Program-made: the position numbers and the translations under genes | Shown: positions 35,201 through 43,303 of the stretch, piece after piece | How positions within the stretch are numbered: the first letter of the stretch is position 1 | Layout: every line of letters starts with the position of its first letter | The notes under the pieces: generated by a model | Databases searched by the model: none | The model's input: the letters and a program-made list of their open reading frames with translations, nothing else | What the model was told of the DNA's origin: nothing | Assembly: GCF_026008495.1 (NCBI RefSeq) | Contig: NZ_BQUN01000106.1 | Coordinates: 58,406-122,405, forward strand | Direction of reading: 5' to 3' | Source: Streptomyces sp. A012304 | Lineage (GTDB): Bacteria; Actinomycetota; Actinomycetes; Streptomycetales; Streptomycetaceae | DNA: 64,000 nucleotides

Positions 35201-36697
35201 TGCTTCTTCCCGCAGCGGCCCGGCTGGCCGGACGTGGCCGACCGGTGGCCGGTGGTTCCGGCGACGACGATCGTGCAGCACATCATGGACGCGGCCCGCG
35301 AGGCCGCCGCGGGTACGGTGCCCGTCGCCGTGCACGGGGCGCGGTTCGAGGAGTGGCTGACCGCCACCCCCGCCGTGGACGTGCCGGTGACCGTGGCCCC
35401 CGACGGCCCGGACCGGGTCGCCGTCTCCTTCGGGCCCCGGGCCCGCGCCACCGTCGAGACGGCCGCCGCGTACCCGTCGGCCGCCCCCGCGCCCTGGCCC
35501 GTCGACCCCGCCGCCGAACGCGCCCCGGACCACACCGCCGCCCAGCTCTACGCCGAGCGCTGGATGTTCCACGGACCGGCGTTCCAGGGCGTCACCGAGC
35601 TGACCGCGATCGGCGACCGGCACGTCCGGGGCGTGATCACCACCCCGCCCGCGCCGGGTGCGCTGCTGGACAACGTCGGCCAGATCCTCGGCTACTGGAT
35701 CATGGCGACCCGCACCGAGCGGACGGTCGTCTTCCCGGTCGGGATGCGGGAGATGCGCTTCTACGGCCCGCACCCGGCCCCCGGCACCGAGGTGGTGTGC
35801 CGGGTGCGGATCACCTCGCTCACCGACAGCGCCCTGGAGGCCGACGTCCAGCTGACCGTCGACGGCACGGTGTGGGCGGAGCTGTACGGCTGGCAGGACC
35901 GCCGCTTCGACAACGACCCCAAGACGCGGCCGGTCGAGCGTTTCCCGGAGCGCAACACGCTGTCCGAGGCGCGTCCCGGCGGCTGGCAGCTGCTGCACGA
36001 GCGCTGGCCGGACCTGGCCTCCCGCGAGCTGATCATGCGCAACTCGCTGGGCGGCGCGGAGCGCGCGCGGTACGCCGGGCACGCCCCGCGCGGCCGCCGG
36101 CAGTGGCTGCTCGGCCGGATCGCGGTCAAGGACGCCGTACGGCGGTGGCTGTGGGAGCACGGCGAGGGGCCGGTGTACCCGGCGGAGCTGCGGGTGGACA
36201 ACGACGAGGCGGGCCGCCCGTACGTCACCGGTGTGCACGGGCGCGTCCTGCCGCCGCTGGACGTGTCGCTGGCGCACCGCGCGGAGGCGGGCGTGGCGAT
36301 CGTCCGGCCGCACACGCCCGGGCCGGGCCCCGGCATCGACATCGAGGAGGTCACCGACCGTACCGCGGAGGCCGTGACGGCCGCCCTGGGCGCCGACGAA
36401 CTGCGGTTGCTGCGCGCGTTGTCGTCGGACGGCTCACGGGCACTGTGGTTCACCCGCTTCTGGGCGGCGAAGGAGGCGGTCGCCAAGGCGGAGGGCACCG
36501 GGTTCGGCGGCCGGCCCCGGGACTTCGCCGTGCTCGACGCGACGCCCGACGGTGAGCGACTGACCGTCGCGGGCCGCCTGGAACGCGCCTACGCCGTGCA
36601 CTGCGCACCGGCCGCCAACCCGCCCGGTCTGCCGGAGCGCGACTACGTCGTGGCCTGGACGACGGGACCCATCCGAGCGAAGGAGTTCCACCGATGA
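32252..36697 (+). CDS. Second synthase subunit: KS-AT-DH with in-cis phosphopantetheinyl transferase
   Basis: A 1481-aa protein starting with GTG that overlaps the preceding stop. KS residues ~8-430 have active Cys218 (VDAACASS), EAHGTAT and GHTMPAAG. An acyltransferase-like domain at ~560-880 has Ser645 (GHSVG). A double-hotdog dehydratase at ~970-1200 has His983 in LLDHCFF and the second-half motifs GPAFQGV and LLDNVGQIL. The C-terminal ~200 residues are an Sfp/AcpS-type phosphopantetheinyl transferase with GIDIEEV (Asp1363) and FWAAKEAVAK. The transferase would activate the in-line ACP and the discrete ACP, making the cluster self-sufficient. The order recalls enediyne and PUFA synthases. 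The ACP gene overlaps its stop (ATGA). Confidence 0.9.
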   Translation: MTAAVTHRQVPVAVVGMAVLLPGAADLEAYWRNLRDGVDAIGEVPDGRWDADYYRPGGAAGPAVADRVYCRRGGFVDALAEVEVTRFGIMPNSVAGTEPDQLIALHVAAAALADAGGTERLPERGRVGVVLGRGGYLTPGLVRLDQRVRTAGQLVRTLGELLPDLTPGQLARVREAFTERLGADSPESAIGLVPNLAASRVANRLDLRGPAYTVDAACASSLVAVDQAVGELSAGRCDMMLAGGVHHCHDITLWSVFSQLRALSPTERIRPFHRDADGILIGEGTGVVVLKRLADAERDGDRIYAVIRGTGVASDGRAAGLVNPDPGGQAQAVRQAWRAAGLDPAAPGSLGLLEAHGTATPAGDGAELTTLAEVFGPGEGEAVIGSVKSMIGHTMPAAGIAGLVKAALAVHHATLLPTLHCDDPHPALARTRFRTLEKAEPWETTATQPVRRAAVNAFGFGGINAHVVLEQAPGAAPATAVTRVTEPERVLLLAADSPDRLADLLDADDSAVHAAGLDPARPHPQAGPARLGVVDPTGKRLALARRAVAKRRAWHGRSDVWFRPGPLLGPWHGKLVFLFPGLEGDFDPRVDDVAAHFGLPAPALPRGDTAADVGRHGFGVVAVGRLLDAALRRCGIVPDAVAGHSVGEWTAMAAGGLYAGDEVDAFMAGFDPDSVTVPGLAFGAIGAPADRVLAALREEGRAGSGLVLSHDNAPGQSMVCGPETAVEDFVRAFRSRGVLGQVLPFRSGFHTPMLEPHLGPIKEAAARFRLRPPHTPVWSGTTAAPFPEHPADIRELFVRHLLEPVRFRQLAEALYAAGHRVYVQAGPGQLGSLVDDTLGGRDHLVVAANSPHRTGLAQLRRAATALWAAGASVAPALTASGPGEARRPPVRLDLGGALVSLPPERLAALRAELRPRPAGAASSPLDTLGERSPMAAELSALLRETADTAAALLTARPHAPSPVTPRTTTVRVSPETMPYLLDHCFFPQRPGWPDVADRWPVVPATTIVQHIMDAAREAAAGTVPVAVHGARFEEWLTATPAVDVPVTVAPDGPDRVAVSFGPRARATVETAAAYPSAAPAPWPVDPAAERAPDHTAAQLYAERWMFHGPAFQGVTELTAIGDRHVRGVITTPPAPGALLDNVGQILGYWIMATRTERTVVFPVGMREMRFYGPHPAPGTEVVCRVRITSLTDSALEADVQLTVDGTVWAELYGWQDRRFDNDPKTRPVERFPERNTLSEARPGGWQLLHERWPDLASRELIMRNSLGGAERARYAGHAPRGRRQWLLGRIAVKDAVRRWLWEHGEGPVYPAELRVDNDEAGRPYVTGVHGRVLPPLDVSLAHRAEAGVAIVRPHTPGPGPGIDIEEVTDRTAEAVTAALGADELRLLRALSSDGSRALWFTRFWAAKEAVAKAEGTGFGGRPRDFAVLDATPDGERLTVAGRLERAYAVHCAPAANPPGLPERDYVVAWTTGPIRAKEFHR

Positions 36698-37011
36698 TCC
36701 CCAGCACACCGGTCACCGCCGACGAGGAGAGCGTCCTCGCCGATCTCACGGGCATGCTCGCGCGGCTCCTGGAGGACGAGTACGGCCTCGACGACGTCGA
36801 GATCGGCATGCACACCACCTTCAACCGTGATCTGGAGCTGGAGAGCATCGACCTGGTCACCCTGGCGGGGCTGCTCCAGGAGCGGTACGGCGACCGGGTC
36901 AACTTCGCCGAGTTCCTGGCCGGCATGGAGTTCGACGAGATCATCGAGCTGACCGTCGGCCGGCTCGTCGAGTACGTGGTGACCAGTCTGAAGGCCACGG
37001 AGGCGAGCTGA
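36694..37011 (+). CDS. Discrete acyl carrier protein
   Basis: A 105-aa acidic carrier protein. Ser51 in LELESIDLVTL is the phosphopantetheine site. It overlaps the synthase stop (ATGA) and is followed after 3 bases by a hydrolase gene. It may hold the finished chain for transfer or supply starter units. The Ser context differs from the in-line ACP (DSIKR), so the two carriers probably have different partners. Confidence 0.93.
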   Translation: MIPSTPVTADEESVLADLTGMLARLLEDEYGLDDVEIGMHTTFNRDLELESIDLVTLAGLLQERYGDRVNFAEFLAGMEFDEIIELTVGRLVEYVVTSLKATEAS

Positions 37012-37014
37012 GCC

Positions 37015-37827
37015 ATGGCGAAGGTCGACACCGGCGCCGTCCGGTTGCACGTGCAGAGGATCGGGCCCCGGGCCGGCCGGCCGGTCACCGGCACCGTGGT
37101 GCTGGTGCACGGCCTGCTCACCGACAGCCTGGCCAGCTACTACTTCACCGTGGCGCCCGCGTTCGCGGCGGCCGGCCTCGACGTCGTCATGTACGACCTG
37201 CGCGGTCACGGCCGCAGCGACCGCCCCGCCCGCGGTTACACCCTGGACGACAACATCGACGACCTGGAGGCGCTCCTCGACCGGCTCTCGGTGACCGGCC
37301 CGGCGCACCTGGTGGGCAACTCCTACGGCGGGACGATCGCGTTCGGCCTCGCGGCCCGCCGGCCGGAGCGGGCGGCGAGCGTCACCCTGATCGAGTCGGA
37401 ACCGGCCACCGCCGCCTGGGCGGCGAAGCTCGGCGGGATCCTCGGCCGGGTGGTGACCGAGCTCGCGTACAACGAGCCCGACGCGCTCGCCTGGATCACC
37501 GCCCACCGCGGCCAGAACACCGCCCGGCTCGCCAAGGGCGCGGCCCGGCTGGCCCGCGAGACCTCCCTCGGCCGGGACATCCCCGCCAGCCGGGTGCTGA
37601 CGGAGGACGAGATCCGGTCGGTGCGCTGCCCGGTGCTCGGCGTGTACGGCGGCGACTCCGATCTCGCCGCTCTCGTGCCGTGGCTGGAGTCGCTGCTGCC
37701 GGACTGCCGGACGGTGGTGGTCCCGGGACACGAGCACTCCGTGCTGGTGGAGGCGGCCGGAACGGTGGGCGGGCACGTCCTGACGCTCGTCGGGGAGGCC
37801 CGGCGGGCGGGGGTCGAGGCCCGGTGA
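37015..37827 (+). CDS. Alpha/beta hydrolase, thioesterase-like
   Basis: A 270-aa alpha/beta hydrolase. The oxyanion region is VLVHGLLTD, the nucleophile elbow is GNSYGG, the acid probably lies in VYGGDSD and the His is in VPGHEHSVL. It sits between the ACP and glycosyltransferase genes in a chain of overlapping genes, so it most likely releases the acyl chain from an ACP or acts on the lipid product. Esterase or lactonase activity is equally possible from sequence. Confidence 0.85.
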   Translation: MAKVDTGAVRLHVQRIGPRAGRPVTGTVVLVHGLLTDSLASYYFTVAPAFAAAGLDVVMYDLRGHGRSDRPARGYTLDDNIDDLEALLDRLSVTGPAHLVGNSYGGTIAFGLAARRPERAASVTLIESEPATAAWAAKLGGILGRVVTELAYNEPDALAWITAHRGQNTARLAKGAARLARETSLGRDIPASRVLTEDEIRSVRCPVLGVYGGDSDLAALVPWLESLLPDCRTVVVPGHEHSVLVEAAGTVGGHVLTLVGEARRAGVEAR

Positions 37828-38981
37828 GCCGGTTCCTGTTCGTCGTGCCGCCGCTGACCGGGCACATCAATCCGGCCGTGGGGGTCGCCGCCGAGCTGAC
37901 CGGGCGGGGGCACCGGGTGGCGTGGGCGTGCGCCGATCCGGGACTGGTCGCACGGCTCGCGGGGGCCGGGGCCGAGGTCTTCGCGTGCGCCGGGGCGCCC
38001 GAGGGGAGCCGGCCGCCCGAGCTGCGGGGCCCGGAGGCGCTGAGGTTCCTGTGGGAGTGGTACCTGCTGCCGCTGGCCGAGGCGATGGCGCCGGGGGTGC
38101 GGGCGGCCGTGGAGGCGTTCCGGCCGGACGTCGTCGTCGCCGACCAGCAGGCCTTCGCGGGCGCGCTGGTCGCGGAGCGGCTGGGCGTGCCGTGGGCGAC
38201 CTCGGCGACCACGTCGGCCGAGTTCACCGATCCGCTGGCCGGGCTGCCCAAGGTCCGGCAGTGGCTCGACGAGCGGCTGGCCGCGCTGCGGGCCGCCGTG
38301 GGGGATCCGGCGGGCGGCGCCGACCCGCGTTTCTCGCCGCATCTGGTGATCGCCTTCAGCACACCGGAGTTGGCGGGCGCTCACCCGGGCGTGCGCTGGG
38401 TCGGGCCCTCGATCACGGCCCGTCCGACGGCGGCCGGTTTCCCGTGGGAGTGGCTCGACGCCGGCCGGGCCACCGTGCTGGTCACGCTCGGCACCGCCAA
38501 CACCGACGTCGGCGGCCGCTTCCTCGACGAGTGCCGCACCGCGCTGCGCGAGCGGGCGGACCGGGTGCAGGGGGTGGTCGTGGACCCGGGCGGCACCCTG
38601 GCGGACCGGGGCGACGACAAGGACGTCCTGGTCGTGCCGTCGGTGCCGCAACTGGCCCTGCTGGAGCGGACGCGGGCCGTGATCTGTCACGCCGGGCACA
38701 ACACGGTGTGCGAAGCCCTGTGGCACGGCGTGCCGCTCGTGGTGGCGCCCATCCGCGACGACCAGCCCGTCGTGGCCGGGCAGGTCGCGGACGCCGGGGC
38801 CGGGGTGCGGGTGCGGTTCGGCCGGGTCACCGTGCGGAAGCTGGGCACGGCCCTGGACGCCGTGCTCGACGACCCCGCCCACCGCGCGGCCGCCGCCCGG
38901 ATCCGTACGGCGTTCCGCGCGGCCGGCGGCGCCCCGGCCGCCGCGTCCCATCTCGACGAACTGGCCAGGGAGTTGTCATGA
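37824..38981 (+). CDS. UGT-type glycosyltransferase (GT1 family)
   Basis: A 385-aa glycosyltransferase of the MGT/UGT type. The N-terminal acceptor domain begins FLFVVPPLTGHINPAVGVA. The C-terminal nucleotide-sugar site has ICHAGHNTVCEALWHGVPL and APIRDDQPVVA. The GTG start overlaps the hydrolase stop (GTGA); the open frame runs further upstream without similarity. It probably attaches a sugar from an NDP donor to a hydroxyl or carboxyl of the synthase product, giving a glycolipid. Donor and acceptor cannot be read from sequence. Confidence 0.92.
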   Translation: MSRFLFVVPPLTGHINPAVGVAAELTGRGHRVAWACADPGLVARLAGAGAEVFACAGAPEGSRPPELRGPEALRFLWEWYLLPLAEAMAPGVRAAVEAFRPDVVVADQQAFAGALVAERLGVPWATSATTSAEFTDPLAGLPKVRQWLDERLAALRAAVGDPAGGADPRFSPHLVIAFSTPELAGAHPGVRWVGPSITARPTAAGFPWEWLDAGRATVLVTLGTANTDVGGRFLDECRTALRERADRVQGVVVDPGGTLADRGDDKDVLVVPSVPQLALLERTRAVICHAGHNTVCEALWHGVPLVVAPIRDDQPVVAGQVADAGAGVRVRFGRVTVRKLGTALDAVLDDPAHRAAAARIRTAFRAAGGAPAAASHLDELARELS

Positions 38982-40051
38982 GCGACGAGAACAAGGCCGA
39001 GCGCGCGGAGCGGATCGCCGCGCTGCGGCCCGGCTACCGGGCCGATCTCGCGGCCGGCCTGGACCGCTTCTTCGAGCCCCGGCGCACCACCTGCCCCTGG
39101 TGCGGCTCGGACCGGCTGACCACTCGGCTGCGCACCACCGACCTGCTCCAGCACAAGCCGGGCCGCTTCGTCCTGGACCGCTGCGCGGCCTGCCGGCACA
39201 CCTTCCAGAACCCTCGGCTGAGCCCCGAGGGCCTGGAGTTCTACTACCGCGACTTCTACGACGGGCTCGGTGAGAAGAAGCTCGGTGACACCTTCGGCGG
39301 GCGCACGACGATGTACCGGGGGCGGGCGCGGGCGATGCTGCCGCACGACCCCGAGCCGAAGACCTGGCTGGACGTCGGCACCGGGCACGGCCACTTCTGC
39401 GCGGCGGCCCGGGAGGTGCTGCCCGGGACGACCTTCGACGGGCTCGACTTCACCGACGGCGTCGAACTCGCCGAGCGGGAGGGCCGGGTGGAACGCGGCT
39501 ACCGGGGCGACTTCCCCGAGCTGGCGCCCGAGCTGTCCGCCCGCTACGACGTGGTGAGCATGTTCCACTACCTGGAGCACAGCACCGACCCCGACCGCGA
39601 GCTGCGCGCCGCCCGGGAGACGGTGCGGCCCGGCGGGCATCTGATGATCGAGGTCCCGGACCCCGACAGCCGCTACGCCCGGCTGCTGGGCCGCTGGTGG
39701 CTGCCGTGGCTCCAGCCGCAGCATCTGCACTTCGTGCCGGTCGCCAATCTGCGGGAGCGGCTGACGGAGCTGGGCTTCACGGTGGTGGCGCAGCAGCACG
39801 CCGAACCGCACGACCCGGTGGATCTGCTGGCCGCCGTATGGCTGGCCCTGGACCACGCGGCGCCGCGCGAGGACGCGCCGTGGCTGCCCGAGCCGCCGAA
39901 CGCGCCGCGCCGCGCGGCGCGCACGGCGCTGCTGCTGGCCGGGATCCCCGCGCTGATCGCGGGCACGCTCCTGGACCGGTTCGCGGTCCGGCCCCTGGCG
40001 CACCGACTGGGGGTGTCCAACGCCTACCGACTCGTCGCGCGGCGGGATTGA
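38978..40051 (+). CDS. SAM-dependent methyltransferase with N-terminal zinc ribbon
   Basis: A 357-aa class I methyltransferase. The N-terminus has a CxxC...CxxC zinc ribbon (CPWCG and CAAC). The SAM motif is WLDVGTGHGHFCAAA, followed by FDGLDFTDG, VVSMFHYLEHSTDPDRELR and GGHLMIEVPDPDS. The C-terminal ~80 residues are hydrophobic and basic (ALLLAGIPALIAGTLLDRFA) and may associate with the membrane. Its start overlaps the glycosyltransferase stop (ATGA). Zinc-ribbon methyltransferases of this build often act on sugars, so methylation of the sugar or of the lipid is likely. Confidence 0.9.
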   Translation: MSDENKAERAERIAALRPGYRADLAAGLDRFFEPRRTTCPWCGSDRLTTRLRTTDLLQHKPGRFVLDRCAACRHTFQNPRLSPEGLEFYYRDFYDGLGEKKLGDTFGGRTTMYRGRARAMLPHDPEPKTWLDVGTGHGHFCAAAREVLPGTTFDGLDFTDGVELAEREGRVERGYRGDFPELAPELSARYDVVSMFHYLEHSTDPDRELRAARETVRPGGHLMIEVPDPDSRYARLLGRWWLPWLQPQHLHFVPVANLRERLTELGFTVVAQQHAEPHDPVDLLAAVWLALDHAAPREDAPWLPEPPNAPRRAARTALLLAGIPALIAGTLLDRFAVRPLAHRLGVSNAYRLVARRD

Positions 40052-40292
40052 CGACAGGGGGCGGGGCGGGGCGGGGGGCTGCGGTGTGACGCGAGGGACC
40101 GCGGGAGGCCTCGGTGGGGCGGGAGGGGCGCACGGAAGCCGCGAGGGCGACACGGGAGACCGCGAGGGCCGCGGCGGGCGGTCCGGAGTGACTCGGGGGG
40201 TGTGCGGCGGGCGGTCGCGTGCTAGCTTCTGCCTCATTCGATCGCCAGGATTCCTGTCGATCGACCGGCAGGGCACGACGAACGGATGCCGC

Positions 40293-41240
40293 ATGTCCCT
40301 CCTCGCCAGACCGGCGGTGGCCACCCGCGCCGCCAAGACGATGCAGGCCCTCACCCGGCTGGCGGGCCGCCGCGCCGACGGCCCGGGCTCCACGGCCGCG
40401 TGGCAGGCCCGCTTCCCGGAACTCCCCCGCGACGTACGCCGGTTGACGGTGCCGACCTCCGTCGCCCCCGCCCCGGTCACGGTGTACGCGCCCCCGGGCG
40501 GGCCGGACGGCCCGCCGGTCCACGTCAACTTCCACGGCGGCGGCTACGTCATGTCGATGCCGGAGATGGACGACGCCCTGTGCCGGTTCCTCGCCGCCGA
40601 GGCCGGCGTGGTCGTCGTCAACGTGAAGTACGTGGTCGCACCGCAGCACCCGTTCCCCGCCCCGCCCACCCAGGCCTACGAGGTCGTCCGCTGGGTCGCC
40701 GAGCACGGCGCCGAGCAGGGCTGGGACGGGAACCGGCTCACCGTCGGCGGGCAGAGCGCGGGCGGCGGGCTCGCGGCGGCCGTGGCCCGGCAGGCGCTGG
40801 AGCGGGGCGGGCCGTCGATCGCCCTCCAGGTCCTGCACTATCCGCCGCTGGACCTCGCGACCCCCGCCAAGGACAAGCGGGCCGCCGTCGCCAAACCCAT
40901 GCTGCGGCCCTGGATGGCGGACGTCTTCGACACCTCGTACGTCCCCGATCCGCGCGAGCGGGCCGACCGGCTGGTGTCGCCCGCGCACGCCTCGGACACG
41001 GACGATCTCCGCGGCATCGCCCCCGCGCTGGTGATCACGGCGGAGCACGACCTGCTGCGCGCCGAGGCACGCGCGTACGCCGCACGCCTGGAGGGGGTGG
41101 GGGCGCTGGCGGGGCGGCACGACGTGCTCGGGGCGGACCATGGTTACGACACCAAGGACGACGAGAGGGCCCGTGAGGTGTACGGGCTGATCGCCTCCCA
41201 TGTGCGGCGGGCCACGAGCACCTCGGCGTCCGAGAAGTGA
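40293..41240 (+). CDS. Alpha/beta hydrolase (HSL-type esterase)
   Basis: A 315-aa member of the hormone-sensitive-lipase/esterase group. The oxyanion motif HGGG lies in VNFHGGGYVMS. The nucleophile elbow is GGQSAGGG, the acid lies in TAEHDLL and the His in ADHGYDTK. It is separated from the methyltransferase by about 240 bases that hold a G-rich stretch and possibly a promoter, so it may be its own transcription unit. It would hydrolyse short or medium esters. It could modify the neighbouring cluster product, but this is unproven. Confidence 0.88.
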   Translation: MSLLARPAVATRAAKTMQALTRLAGRRADGPGSTAAWQARFPELPRDVRRLTVPTSVAPAPVTVYAPPGGPDGPPVHVNFHGGGYVMSMPEMDDALCRFLAAEAGVVVVNVKYVVAPQHPFPAPPTQAYEVVRWVAEHGAEQGWDGNRLTVGGQSAGGGLAAAVARQALERGGPSIALQVLHYPPLDLATPAKDKRAAVAKPMLRPWMADVFDTSYVPDPRERADRLVSPAHASDTDDLRGIAPALVITAEHDLLRAEARAYAARLEGVGALAGRHDVLGADHGYDTKDDERAREVYGLIASHVRRATSTSASEK

Positions 41241-41337
41241 CCGGTCGTCGGTGGCCGCCCACGGCCTCGGACGTCAGCGGCGCGCAGCGCCCGGAAATTC
41301 GTGCGCCTCGCCCGGGCGGCCGCTCTACCCTGCCGTC

Positions 41338-42084
41338 ATGCGACTGACCGTTCTCGGCGGCTGCGGGGCGTGGCCCACCGCTACCCAGGCCTGCTCCGGC
41401 TACCTCGTCGAACACGAGGGATTCCGCCTGCTCGTGGACCCCGGTTACGCCACCTTCCCCCGCCTGCTGCGCTACGGCGGCGCCGACACCGTCGACGCCG
41501 TGCTGGTCAGCCACGGGCACCCCGACCACTGCGCGGACCTCAACCCGCTGCTGCGCGCACGGGCGTTGAGCGACGCCCCGCCCCCGCCCCTGCCGCTGTA
41601 CGCACCGCCGGGCGCGCTCGACGCCGTCCTCGCGCTCGACCGGCCGGGCATGCTCGCCGGTGCCCACCACCTGCGCGAGTTCACGCCCGGCGAGGGCTTC
41701 GAGATCGGTCCCTTCACGGTCGGTACGCGGCTGCTGCCGCACTTCGTGCCCAATGCGGGCCTGCGCATCGCCACGCCGGACGCCGTGCTGGTGTACACCG
41801 GCGACACCGGCCCCAGTGAGGAGATCCCACGCCTCGCGGAAGGCGCCGACATCTTCCTGTCCGAGGCGACGTACGCCCATCAGGTCCCGGAGGCCGACGC
41901 CCCCTACCTGCTGACGGCCCGCCTGGCCGGACGGTACGCCGCCCAGGCCGGCGTCGGCCGGCTGCTGCTGACCCACCTGTGGCCCGACACGGCCCCCGCG
42001 ACCGCCCTCGCCGCGGCCGCCGACTCCTACGCCGGTCCTGTCGCGGTCGCCACCCAGGACCTCGTCGCCACGACGTCCCGGTAG
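41338..42084 (+). CDS. Metallo-beta-lactamase-fold hydrolase
   Basis: A 248-aa protein of the metallo-beta-lactamase superfamily, close in layout to RNase Z-like and phosphodiesterase-type members. The metal motif is SHGHPDHCADL. Downstream ligands are likely His in LLPHFVPNAG, Asp in VYTGDTGPSEE and His in LLLTHLWPD. The ATG at 41338 is used because MRLTVLGGCGAWPTA is the usual beginning of this group. It stands alone. The substrate is unknown. Confidence 0.9.
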   Translation: MRLTVLGGCGAWPTATQACSGYLVEHEGFRLLVDPGYATFPRLLRYGGADTVDAVLVSHGHPDHCADLNPLLRARALSDAPPPPLPLYAPPGALDAVLALDRPGMLAGAHHLREFTPGEGFEIGPFTVGTRLLPHFVPNAGLRIATPDAVLVYTGDTGPSEEIPRLAEGADIFLSEATYAHQVPEADAPYLLTARLAGRYAAQAGVGRLLLTHLWPDTAPATALAAAADSYAGPVAVATQDLVATTSR

Positions 42085-42188
42085 ACCTGCCCCACCCCCC
42101 CGATGCGCCGGATGCCGGGGCCGCACGCGCGGAGGCGCGGGTGGGCTTCGGAGGCGGCGGTGCGGGGCGGCGTGCGGCGGTGCTGGCG

Positions 42189-43193
42189 TCACGTCGCCGG
42201 CGGTGGCCCCGTCGTCCCGCGCACTTCCAGGGTCGGCGCCGCCAGGTGCACCCGGCCCGCCGCCCCGGGCCGCTCCAGGCGGTCGAGGAGGCAGCGGGCC
42301 GCCCGGCGGCCGACCTCGTGGCCGGCGTGGTCGACCGTGGTCAGCCACAGGTGACGCAGCCGCGAGATGCTCGTGTTGTCGTAGCCGACGACGGACAGGT
42401 CGCGCGGCACGGCGAGACCGAGTTCCCCGGCCGCCGAGAGGGCGCCCACGCAGGCGATGTCGTTGACGGCGAAGATCGCGGTGGGACGGTCGGGGCGGGC
42501 CAGCAGCCGGACGGTGGCGCGGTAGCCGCCCTCCTCGGTCATGTCGCACGGCTCGACCAGTGCCCCGTCCGCCAGGCCGTGCGCCCGTGCCGTCGTCTCG
42601 AAGCTGCGACGGCGCAGTTCGGCGACGGCGCCGTAGCCCGCGAGGTGCGCGATCCGCCGGTGGCCGAGGCCGACGAGGTGCTCGGTGACGAGGCGGGCGC
42701 CGCGCTCGTCGTCGTTGGCGACCACGTCCACGCCCGCCGGGACCGGCTCGCGGGCGGCTGCCACGACCACCGGCATCCGGGCGGCGACCGCGTCGAGGGC
42801 GGTGAGGTCGGGCAGCGTCCCGACGACGACCAGGCCGTCGGCCTGGAGGTCCAGGAAGGGCCCGGCGAGGTCGTGGCCGACGCGGCGGTTGAGGCGGGCG
42901 TCGGCGAGCAGCATGTGCAGACCGCTCGCGTGCAGCAGGGAGTTGAGACCGTCGAGGAGATCGACGTACCAGGGATTGCGCAGGTCGTTGAGGAGGACGC
43001 CGATGGTGCGGGTGCGCTGCTCGCTGAGGCTGCGGGCGGCGGCGTTGGGCCGGTAGCCCAGCTCGCGCACGGCCCTGAGCACGGCCTCCCGTTTCTCGGC
43101 GCGCACCTGGTCGGAGCCGCGCAGGACGAGGGAGACCAGCGACTTGGACACACCGGCCCGGTCGGCGACGTCACGGATGGTCGGCGGTCTCAT
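42189..43193 (-). CDS. LacI-family repressor
   Basis: A 334-aa LacI regulator. The helix-turn-helix is IRDVADRAGVSKSLVSLVLR, the hinge YRPNAAARSLSEQR, and the sugar-binding domain ends SVVGYDNTSISRLRHLWLTT. It is divergent from a Gfo/Idh/MocA dehydrogenase, with three palindromes in the 110 bases between them. Autoregulation and control of the dehydrogenase are likely. Confidence 0.95.
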   Translation of the reverse strand: MRPPTIRDVADRAGVSKSLVSLVLRGSDQVRAEKREAVLRAVRELGYRPNAAARSLSEQRTRTIGVLLNDLRNPWYVDLLDGLNSLLHASGLHMLLADARLNRRVGHDLAGPFLDLQADGLVVVGTLPDLTALDAVAARMPVVVAAAREPVPAGVDVVANDDERGARLVTEHLVGLGHRRIAHLAGYGAVAELRRRSFETTARAHGLADGALVEPCDMTEEGGYRATVRLLARPDRPTAIFAVNDIACVGALSAAGELGLAVPRDLSVVGYDNTSISRLRHLWLTTVDHAGHEVGRRAARCLLDRLERPGAAGRVHLAAPTLEVRGTTGPPPAT

Positions 43194-43197
43194 GGTC

Positions 43198-43290
43198 TGG
43201 ACCGTTCCATGCGCGCGGCGGGGTTGTCAAAGGGTTGACACCGGCGCAGTGGGCCCTCAGGGTGGCCTGGACAGAGAATGGACCGGTCCA
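43198..43290. promoter_or_regulatory. Operator sites between lacI and the dehydrogenase
   Basis: Three sites: TGGACCGTTCCA (43198-43209), TGTCAA-AGGG-TTGACA (43225-43240) and the perfect palindrome TGGACCGGTCCA (43279-43290). The first and third share TGGACCG and end in TCCA, so they are probably two binding sites for the same LacI protein. The last lies 13 bases before the dehydrogenase start, where it could block transcription. Confidence 0.6.
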
Positions 43291-43303
43291 AAGAGGGGCT
43301 GTC

